Source: JASFQI01 sp050115555 (GTDB taxonomy: Bacteria; Desulfobacterota; DSM-4660; Desulfatiglandales; HGW-15). Taken from it: a DNA stretch of 20,818 bases. Shown here piece by piece: positions 15,149 to 20,818 of the stretch. How positions within the stretch are numbered: position 1 is the stretch's first letter; each line of letters begins with the position of its first letter. The stretch lies in contig JASFQI010000045.1 of assembly GCA_050115555.1 (NCBI GenBank), positions 1 to 20,818 on the forward strand. Reading direction: 5' to 3'. Both the position numbers and the translations under genes were made by a program. A model generated the notes under the pieces. The model was not told where the DNA came from. It saw only the letters and a program-made list of their open reading frames with translations, and did not search any database.

Positions 15149-17227
15149 TCAAGCGGTCTCCGCGGGTTCCTCTCTAGGAATGCGGGGGCGCTGAAGCAGG
15201 TAGACAATCCCGAAAAAGGCCAGGCCCAGGGGATACATCCAGTACCGCTGATCATGGGCCACGCCGAGCCATTGGGCGATGAGATCGGGGCGCATGAGAA
15301 TGAGTGTGACGGTCAGGAGCAGGGGAATCTCCCAGATTCGGGTTTTCGCCACGAACCAGCCCTGGGTTGCCGAGGCAAAAGCGAAGTTTCCGACACAGGC
15401 CATGATGAAGACGAGAATTCCCTGGGGCCAGCTGTAGATGTTGTGAAGGATGAGGTCCGCGTTGAATATGAACATGAATGGCAGGATGGCCGTGCGGATG
15501 TCGTACATGAACCCCTGAAGTCCTGTGGGAATAGGCTCGGACCTGGCGATGGCCGAAGCGGCATAGGCGGCAAGGCCCACCGGAGGCGTATCATCGGCCA
15601 GGATCCCGAAGTAGAAGCAGAACAGGTGGGCCGCCATGAGGGGAACGATGAAGTCCTGAAGTCCCCCAATGGTGACGATGGCCGGGGCCGTGAGCGAGGC
15701 CATGACGATGTAGGTTGCCGTGGTCGGCAGGCCCATGCCGATGATGAGACTGGCGATGGCCGTGATCACGAGCATGAGAAAAATGTTTCCCATGGAGATG
15801 GTATCGATGATCTGGGTGATCAGCCCTCCGAGTCCGAGGGCCACGACACCGACGATAATACCGGCTGCAGCCGTGGCCAGGGCCACGGACACCATGTTCC
15901 GGGCCCCGGAGGCCAGGGCGGAAAAGATATCCACCACGCCCTGCCGAAAGGCCGGAAAAAGGGGTTCCTTCTTCAGGTAGGCCTTCACCGGGCGCTGGAC
16001 CAGCATGATGATGGACATGACCCAGATAGCGTTGAAAGCGGCCAGCTCGGGCGAGTGACGCATGATGATCAGCTCGTACAGGAGCATGGTCAGGGGAAGA
16101 AGGAAGTGCGCCCCGCTGATCAGGGTCCGGAAGAACTGGGGGAGTTCGCTTCGGCTCATACCCCGCAGCCCCAGCTTGGAGGCCTCGATGTGGGTGATGT
16201 AGAAAAGCGCCGCATAAGAGGCAAAGGCCGGGATCGCGGCCGCTTTGACCACTTCGATGTACGGGACGTTGACGTACTCGGCGATGATGAACGCAGCGGC
16301 GCCCATGATCGGGGGAGCCAGCTGGCCGTCCGTGCTGGCTGCGACCTCGACGGCAGCCGCCTTTTTCGGGGGGTATCCGACCTTTTTCATCAGGGGGATG
16401 GTGAACGTGCCCGTTGTGACGATATTGGCGATGCTCGAGCCCGACACCAGCCCCGTCAGCCCGCTTCCCATGATGGCGGCCTTTGCCGGCCCTCCCTTGA
16501 AGCCTCCCAGGAGGCTGAGGGCAAGTTGAATGAAATAGAAGCCCGCGCCTGCTTTTTCGAGCATAGCACCGAAGAGGACGAACAGGAACACGATGGTGGC
16601 GGACACGTCCAGGGGAATGCCGTAAATACCCTCCGTGGACATGGTCATCTGCCCCACGAAGCGGCTCAAAGAAACGCCTTTGAACGCAATGAGATCGGGC
16701 ATGTAAGGGCCGAAGAAGGCGTACACGATGAATGCGGTCGCCACGACACTCAGTGCTGGCCCGATCACTCGCCGGGAGGCCTCCAGAAGGAGCACGACAA
16801 GCCCGAGGCCGACGATCATGTCCCGCATCACCGGCAGACCGTACCGCGTGCAGATGCCTTCGTAATCGATCGCAAGGTACAGGGCGGCAAAGCAGGCGGC
16901 TGCTGCCAGAAGGTAATCGATGATCGGGATGCGGTTCTTTGCCGAGAGAAAGCCAAGCCCGAGGCGGGCCTCTTTAAACATCGGATAATTCAGGTACACG
17001 ATCAGGAGGGCGAAGCCGAGGTGGATGGACCGGATGAACACCGTGTCCAGGATGAGCCAGCTCGCGATGGAGAGCTGGAAAAAGCTCCAGAAAACGCCGA
17101 CCACGGGGACCAGATACTTGGAAGGTCCCTTCGGCGTCCTCCCCATGCCCTCCTCTTCTTCGGCCATCCGTTTTGCGACTTCCAGCCCGTCGTCCTTTTT
17201 TTCCGTGGGGAATGTTGTCTCTGTCAT
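15149..17227 (-). CDS. TRAP transporter fused permease (4TM + 12TM, TAXI-associated)
   Basis: 692 residues, the length of DctQM-type fused TRAP permeases. After a charged 40-residue N-terminus there are many hydrophobic segments. The first about 190 residues correspond to the small 4TM part. The large 12TM part follows, with the family signature KAAIMGSGLTGLVSGSSIANI (about 254-274), then TTGTFTIPLMKKVGY and the PPIMGAAAFIIAEY stretch. This inner-membrane protein uses an ion gradient (usually Na+) to import an organic acid delivered by the TAXI receptor. The receptor gene is directly upstream (17496-18485), with a GC-rich hairpin in between. The ATG at 17227 is preceded only by a weak ribosome site (GGGTGA). 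The substrate cannot be deduced; the catabolic genes downstream suggest a carboxylate. Confidence 0.93.
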   Translation of the reverse strand: MTETTFPTEKKDDGLEVAKRMAEEEEGMGRTPKGPSKYLVPVVGVFWSFFQLSIASWLILDTVFIRSIHLGFALLIVYLNYPMFKEARLGLGFLSAKNRIPIIDYLLAAAACFAALYLAIDYEGICTRYGLPVMRDMIVGLGLVVLLLEASRRVIGPALSVVATAFIVYAFFGPYMPDLIAFKGVSLSRFVGQMTMSTEGIYGIPLDVSATIVFLFVLFGAMLEKAGAGFYFIQLALSLLGGFKGGPAKAAIMGSGLTGLVSGSSIANIVTTGTFTIPLMKKVGYPPKKAAAVEVAASTDGQLAPPIMGAAAFIIAEYVNVPYIEVVKAAAIPAFASYAALFYITHIEASKLGLRGMSRSELPQFFRTLISGAHFLLPLTMLLYELIIMRHSPELAAFNAIWVMSIIMLVQRPVKAYLKKEPLFPAFRQGVVDIFSALASGARNMVSVALATAAAGIIVGVVALGLGGLITQIIDTISMGNIFLMLVITAIASLIIGMGLPTTATYIVMASLTAPAIVTIGGLQDFIVPLMAAHLFCFYFGILADDTPPVGLAAYAASAIARSEPIPTGLQGFMYDIRTAILPFMFIFNADLILHNIYSWPQGILVFIMACVGNFAFASATQGWFVAKTRIWEIPLLLTVTLILMRPDLIAQWLGVAHDQRYWMYPLGLAFFGIVYLLQRPRIPREEPAETA

Positions 17228-17442
17228 TTTGCGTCACCCATCCACAAGGATTGGGGTCCGCGCCTGGGATCGGGCACGGAGCCGTGAGACGGAGATTCGG
17301 ACGGGGTAAGGCCTTGATTCGACATCCGCAAGACCCCCCGTTTCCGGGGGAGGTGCCGGCTGCTCGTGGTCGCGGACCTCGATTCGACCGGCTTGCATGA
17401 GAAGGGCGAAACGCGATCATCCCCCGGGGAAGGACTGGTTGT

Positions 17443-17470
17443 GGGGCGGCGGGTTCGGGCCCGCCGCCCC
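17443..17470 (-). terminator. GC-rich hairpin between TAXI receptor and permease genes
   Basis: A perfect 11-bp inverted repeat (GGGGCGGCGGG at 17443-17453, CCCGCCGCCCC at 17460-17470) with a six-base loop lies 25 bases after the receptor stop codon. There is no T tract on the minus strand, so it is more likely an mRNA-stabilising or partial-termination element than a full terminator. A smaller stem (CCCCCG/CGGGGG, 17335-17350) lies further on in the same 268-base gap. Confidence 0.6.
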
Positions 17471-17495
17471 TATTGCATAATACGAATTGGAGGAG

Positions 17496-18485
17496 CTACT
17501 TCATGAGACCGGCTTCTTTGTAATACTTCACGGCCCCGGGATGCATGGGGGCGCTCAGGCCTTCCAGCATGCCTTCCTTGGTCAGCACAGCGTAAGCCGG
17601 GTGCAGCTTCTTAAAGTCCTCAAAGTTGTCAAACACCTCTTTGACAATGGCATAGACTACGTTGTCCGGGATTTTCGCGGAGGTCACGAATGTCGCCTTG
17701 ACGCCGAAGGTCTGCGCGTCCTTTTCGTTTTTGGCTCCGGGGTAGAATTTTTTCGGGACAATGGCCTTGGCATAGTAAGGCTTCTCCTTAATGAGCTCGT
17801 CCAGGCCGGGACCGGTCACGTCGCAGATCATGACCTTTCTCCGCCCGGCCGTGGCTTCCTTGATGTTTCCACTGGGATGTCCCACGGTGTAGAAGTACGC
17901 GTCGATTCGGCCGTCCTGGAGCAGGCCGGGCGCCTCGTCGGCGACTACGCTTTCGGCCTCGATGTCCTTCTCATAATCCAACCCTGCCGCCGTAAGCGCA
18001 TCAATGGAGTTCTGGCGCTGTCCGGAGCCCGGGTTGCCGATGTTCACTCGCTTTCCCTTGAGGTCCTGGATCGTCTTGATGCCTGCATCCACTGCTGCGA
18101 CCAGGGTGATGGATTCGGGATGGATGCTGAACACGGCCCGCAGGTCCTTCTGGGGGCCACGGTCCTTCCACTCGGCGAGGCCGTTGATTGCCTGGTACTG
18201 CCGGTCCGATTGTACCACGCCGAACTCGAGATCGCCGGCCATGACGGCATTGACATTGAAGACCGAGCCGCCCGTGGACTCGACGGTGGCGCGAATTCCA
18301 TATTCCTTGCGTTTTTTGTTGACCATTTTGGCGATCGCACCGCCCGTGGGGTAGTACACTCCTGTGATACCGCCCGTACCGATCGTCACGAAGGTGGCGC
18401 GTGCATCGGCACCGGTGGGGGCCGCTCCGATCATAAGTGCTGCACCAAATACCGCGGCCAAAACCAGAACAAAAAGCTTCTTCAT
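17496..18485 (-). CDS. TAXI-family TRAP transporter solute-binding receptor
   Basis: 329 residues. It begins with a signal peptide (MKKLFVLVLAAVFGAALMIG, cleavage probably after ADA near residue 28). The mature protein has the TAXI signature TFVTIGTGGITGVYYPTGGA (31-50), followed by STGGSVFNVNAVMAGDLEFG, KGKRVNIGNPGSG and a DAYFYTVGHP stretch. TAXI receptors bind organic acids in the periplasm and hand them to the fused TRAP permease, which is the next gene downstream. I chose ATG at 18485 because GAGGAGG lies seven bases upstream and the signal peptide begins there; the frame is open 72 codons further but crosses the promoter. It is the first gene of the minus-strand cluster, so it is probably the most strongly expressed. 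The ligand is unknown. Confidence 0.95.
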   Translation of the reverse strand: MKKLFVLVLAAVFGAALMIGAAPTGADARATFVTIGTGGITGVYYPTGGAIAKMVNKKRKEYGIRATVESTGGSVFNVNAVMAGDLEFGVVQSDRQYQAINGLAEWKDRGPQKDLRAVFSIHPESITLVAAVDAGIKTIQDLKGKRVNIGNPGSGQRQNSIDALTAAGLDYEKDIEAESVVADEAPGLLQDGRIDAYFYTVGHPSGNIKEATAGRRKVMICDVTGPGLDELIKEKPYYAKAIVPKKFYPGAKNEKDAQTFGVKATFVTSAKIPDNVVYAIVKEVFDNFEDFKKLHPAYAVLTKEGMLEGLSAPMHPGAVKYYKEAGLMK

Positions 18486-18541
18486 GATGCTACCTCCTCT
18501 TCGTTTTTTGGATTGGGGGTTGATGGGATGATAAGATGCCT

Positions 18542-18557
18542 CTATTCTATTGAATAG
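18542..18557. promoter_or_regulatory. Inverted repeat over the -10 box, possible operator
   Basis: CTATTC-TATT-GAATAG is a perfect 6-bp dyad with a four-base spacer that covers the -10 box of the promoter just described. Its position would allow a dimeric repressor to block transcription. The low complexity of AT-rich promoter DNA makes chance a real alternative. Confidence 0.35.
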
Positions 18558-18571
18558 CCTTTGTTTGTCAA
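18544..18571 (-). promoter_or_regulatory. Sigma-70-type promoter for the TAXI-TRAP cluster
   Basis: On the minus strand TTGACA (forward 18566-18571) is followed after 16 bases by TAGAAT (forward 18544-18549), a match at five of six -10 positions. It lies about 60 bases upstream of the receptor start and probably drives the whole minus-strand cluster. Confidence 0.6.
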
Positions 18572-18708
18572 GCGGGAACACCGGAGATGATATCATAACC
18601 TTTTGACATCGCAGAGTATATTCTGGATGCCTTCGGCCCTGGCGCTTTCGTTTCGATTCCCTGCAATGGTTGAAGACCTGGTAGACTTTTCGTAAGGACA
18701 AAAATCGT

Positions 18709-18738
18709 TTGACAGCTCAAGCGCCGATCACCTAGGAT
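18709..18738 (+). promoter_or_regulatory. Possible promoter for the methylmalonyl-CoA mutase genes
   Basis: TTGACA at 18709-18714 is followed after 18 bases by TAGGAT at 18733-18738, four of six matches to the -10 consensus. The mutase ATG is about 75 bases downstream. A short stem (GGGTT/AACCC, 18766-18778) lies in the leader. No cobalamin riboswitch is recognisable in the 326-base region 18486-18811. Confidence 0.4.
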
Positions 18739-18811
18739 TTCTGGCGAGATAAATCAGGGGGTTAAGGGTTGCGAACCCGTAGATCGCGTGAATTGGCGCA
18801 AAAGGAGCGTT

Positions 18812-20470
18812 ATGGAGAAGCTGCGAAAGGAAAAGGAACGCTGGGACGCTGAGGCGGAAAAAACGGTCCAGAAACGCCCAGAACGGAAGGAGCGGTTCGA
18901 GAACACGTCCGGTATCCCCGTGGAGCGCGTGTATACCCCCCTTGATCTTGAGGAAATGGATCCCGTGGAACACCTGGGCCTGCCCGGGGAGTATCCTTTC
19001 ACACGGGGGGTCCAGCCTACCATGTACCGCGGGCGGTACTGGACCATGCGTCAGTACGCTGGTTTCGCTTTGGCCGCAGAGTCGAACCGGCGGTACAAGT
19101 TTCTTCTGGAGCAGGGCCAGACAGGGCTTTCCGTGGCCTTCGACCTGCCCACCCAGATCGGGTATGATTCGGACCACGAGATGGCCATGGGTGAAGTGGG
19201 CAAAGTGGGGGTGTCCATCGACTCGCTTCGGGATATGGAAACGCTCTTCGACGGAATCCCGCTGGACAAGGTGAGCACCTCCATGACGATCAACGCCCCG
19301 GCCGCGGTCCTCCTGGCCATGTACATCGCCGTGGCCGAAAAGCAGGGCGTCTCTGCAGCGGACCTTCGGGGAACGATTCAGAACGACATCCTCAAGGAGT
19401 ACTCTTCACGAGGGACATACATTTTCCCGCCCAAACCTTCCATGCGCATCATCACGGACATTATCGCTTACTGTGCAGAGCATGTTCCGCAGTGGAACAT
19501 GATCAGCATCAGCGGGTACCACATTCGCGAGGCAGGGGCCACGGCGGTGCAGGAGGTGGCGTTTACTCTGGCCAACGGTATCGCTTATGTGAAGGCGGCC
19601 CTGGACGCCGGTTTGGAGGTGGATCGGTTCGGTCCGCGGCTCTCGTTTTTTTTCAACGCACATCTGGATTTTCTCGAGGAGGTGGCCAAGTTTCGGGCGG
19701 CGAGGAGACTCTGGGCCCGCATTATGAAGGAGCGTTTCGGCGCGAAGAACCCGCGTTCCCTGATGATGCGGTTTCACACCCAGACCGCGGGGTGCACGCT
19801 CACGGCGCAGCAGCCAAAGAACAACATCGTCCGGGTGGCGTTTCAGGCCATGGCCGCGGTGCTGGGAGGCACTCAGTCGCTTCACACGAACTCCATGGAC
19901 GAGGCCTTGAGCCTGCCTTCCGAGGAGGCTGTCCAGATCGCGCTTCGCACCCAGCAATTGATCGCTTACGAGACCGGAGTAGCGGATACCGTGGACCCTC
20001 TCGGAGGTTCTTACTATCTGGAGACCCTGACCCGGCAGATTGAAGAACGCGCAGAGGACTACATACGAAGGATAGACGAGATGGGTGGGGCGCCTGCGGC
20101 TATCGAGCAGGGTTTCGTACAGAAGGAAATTCAGGACAGCGCCTACGCTTATCAGCGTGAGATCGAAAAGGAAGAGCGCATCGTCGTGGGCCTCAACCGG
20201 TTCCAGATCGAGGAGGAGAGGCCGAAGGGCCTCTTGCGGGTGGATCCGGCGGTACGCGAGGCCCAGATCGAAAGCCTTCGAACCCTCAAGGAGGAAAGAG
20301 ATTCCAATGAAGTCCGGAAGACCTTGAGTGCCCTGAAGGAGGCGGCCCAGCAAGGCCGAAACGTGATGCCCCAGATGATTGATGCGGTTCGGGCGTATGC
20401 CACACTGGGAGAGGTCTGCGATTGCCTCAGAGAGGTGTTTGGAGAGTACCAGCAGAGCTCAGTCCTGTGA
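18812..20470 (+). CDS. mcmA1: Methylmalonyl-CoA mutase, catalytic (large) subunit of the two-subunit type
   Basis: 552 residues: the substrate-binding TIM barrel only, with no C-terminal B12 domain. That domain is encoded by the next gene. Signature segments are PTMYRGRYWTMRQYAGF (69-85), GLSVAFDLPTQIGYDSD (105-121), TIQNDILKEYSSRGTYIFPP (188-207) and SGYH (234-237). Relative to the Propionibacterium enzyme (offset of seven) Tyr89, Arg207 and His244 are kept as Tyr82, Arg200 and His237, which argues for methylmalonyl-CoA over isobutyryl-CoA as substrate. The Tyr75 equivalent is Gln68. It interconverts methylmalonyl-CoA and succinyl-CoA by adenosylcobalamin radical chemistry and would link to the carboxyltransferase at 5818. 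The ATG at 18812 has AGGAG five bases upstream; the frame is open eight codons further. Confidence 0.93.
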   Translation: MEKLRKEKERWDAEAEKTVQKRPERKERFENTSGIPVERVYTPLDLEEMDPVEHLGLPGEYPFTRGVQPTMYRGRYWTMRQYAGFALAAESNRRYKFLLEQGQTGLSVAFDLPTQIGYDSDHEMAMGEVGKVGVSIDSLRDMETLFDGIPLDKVSTSMTINAPAAVLLAMYIAVAEKQGVSAADLRGTIQNDILKEYSSRGTYIFPPKPSMRIITDIIAYCAEHVPQWNMISISGYHIREAGATAVQEVAFTLANGIAYVKAALDAGLEVDRFGPRLSFFFNAHLDFLEEVAKFRAARRLWARIMKERFGAKNPRSLMMRFHTQTAGCTLTAQQPKNNIVRVAFQAMAAVLGGTQSLHTNSMDEALSLPSEEAVQIALRTQQLIAYETGVADTVDPLGGSYYLETLTRQIEERAEDYIRRIDEMGGAPAAIEQGFVQKEIQDSAYAYQREIEKEERIVVGLNRFQIEEERPKGLLRVDPAVREAQIESLRTLKEERDSNEVRKTLSALKEAAQQGRNVMPQMIDAVRAYATLGEVCDCLREVFGEYQQSSVL

Positions 20471-20506
20471 CTCCTGCTCCTGCCAAAACCCCGAGAGCAA
20501 GGATGC

Positions 20507-20569
20507 ACCTGAAACCCGACACCTGACACTTGGAACCTGGGACCTGAAACCTGAAACCCGACACCTGAT
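20507..20569. repeat. Heptamer array, nine tandem ACCTGAM-like units
   Basis: Exactly 63 bases can be cut into nine units: ACCTGAA, ACCCGAC, ACCTGAC, ACTTGGA, ACCTGGG, ACCTGAA, ACCTGAA, ACCCGAC, ACCTGAT; ACCGGTT may be a decayed tenth. All units begin AC and most read ACCTGA plus one base. It fills most of the 123-base gap between the two mutase subunit genes. There is no spacer between units, so it is not a CRISPR array. Confidence 0.85.
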
Positions 20570-20593
20570 ACCGGTTGTTCCTCGGGAGAGACC

Positions 20594-20818
20594 ATGGAAG
20601 TCAAAAAGAAGATTCGCGTGTTAGCGGCCAAGCCAGGTTTGGACGGGCATGATCGGGGAATCAAAGTGGTGGCAAGCGCCCTGATGGACGCCGGCATGGA
20701 AGTGGTCTACACGGGATTGAGACAGACCCCCGAGCAGATCGTGAAGGCCGCCGTTCAGGAAGACGTGGACGTGATTGCCATGAGCATTCTTTCCGGGGCG
20801 CACGATTACCTGTTTCCC
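20594..20818 (+). CDS. mcmA2: Methylmalonyl-CoA mutase B12-binding (small) subunit, 3' end off the right edge
   Basis: 75 codons are visible. The start MEVKKKIRVLAAKPGLDGHDRG holds the cobalamin motif DxHxxG, with His19 as the lower axial ligand to cobalt. The stretch ALMDAGMEVVYTGLRQTPEQIV and AMSILSGAHDYL are typical of the small subunit of two-component mutases, which are about 130-140 residues long. It binds adenosylcobalamin and joins the catalytic subunit encoded upstream. The ATG at 20594 has GGAGAG three bases upstream. The 123-base gap to the upstream gene is filled mainly by the heptamer array. An epimerase or a MeaB-type GTPase gene could follow beyond the window; neither is visible. 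Confidence 0.93.
   Translation, partial: MEVKKKIRVLAAKPGLDGHDRGIKVVASALMDAGMEVVYTGLRQTPEQIVKAAVQEDVDVIAMSILSGAHDYLFP

Noticed and set aside
15254..17287. A 677-codon open frame on the plus strand opposite the TRAP permease
   Set aside because: The translation is a His/Asp/Gly-rich low-complexity sequence, as expected antisense to a hydrophobic membrane protein. The permease is unmistakable.
18486..18811. Cobalamin riboswitch upstream of the mutase
   Set aside because: No B12-box-like conserved sequence or extended fold is visible; only a five-bp stem is present.
20507..20569. CRISPR-like array
   Set aside because: The seven-base units are directly tandem, with no spacers and no cas genes.

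Overview
The window is high-G+C DNA with no rRNA, tRNA, CRISPR array or insertion sequence that I can recognise. It most resembles a Desulfobacterota (former Deltaproteobacteria) genome of the sulfate-reducing or syntrophic fatty-acid-oxidising kind. That placement is an inference. It rests on a PilC/PilS-type pilus locus, a KorDABC ferredoxin oxidoreductase with an ADP-forming acyl-CoA synthetase, a TAXI-type TRAP transporter, a two-subunit methylmalonyl-CoA mutase, and short-period intergenic repeats.

Layout. (1) Positions 1-5175, minus strand: pilC (inner-membrane pilus platform), then a pilS-like sensor kinase, then a large radical SAM protein that overlaps pilS by four bases (TTGA) and runs off the left edge. 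(2) Positions 5176-5418: a divergent promoter region. (3) Positions 5419-7368, plus strand: a 70-residue biotin carrier protein and an acyl-CoA carboxyltransferase, separated by a strong hairpin; no biotin carboxylase is present. (4) Positions 7369-8013: 645 noncoding bases between convergent genes, carrying three copies of a CCTACAC-like hexamer array. (5) Positions 8014-18485, minus strand: a possible 10-kb operon read as TAXI receptor, fused TRAP permease, DUF1566 exported protein, universal stress protein, enoyl-CoA hydratase, ADP-forming acyl-CoA synthetase, KorD, KorA, KorB, KorC. (6) Positions 18486-18811: a divergent promoter region. (7) Positions 18812-20818, plus strand: the catalytic subunit of a methylmalonyl-CoA mutase and the start of its separate B12-binding subunit, with a heptamer repeat array between them.

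How it may work together (inference): a carboxylic or 2-oxo acid enters through the TRAP system. KorDABC decarboxylates a 2-oxo acid oxidatively to an acyl-CoA and reduces ferredoxin. The ADP-forming synthetase either activates acids or recovers ATP from acyl-CoA. The enoyl-CoA hydratase supplies a beta-oxidation step. The flanking carboxyltransferase and mutase connect propionyl-CoA to succinyl-CoA, which is also the product of a 2-oxoglutarate-specific Kor. The sequence fixes the families but not the substrates.

I did not find a convincingly new system. The most unusual material is regulatory or noncoding: a terminator-like hairpin directly against the pilS start, hairpins inside the biotin-carrier/carboxyltransferase and TAXI/permease gene pairs, and three unrelated short-period intergenic repeats (6, 7 and 8 bp).
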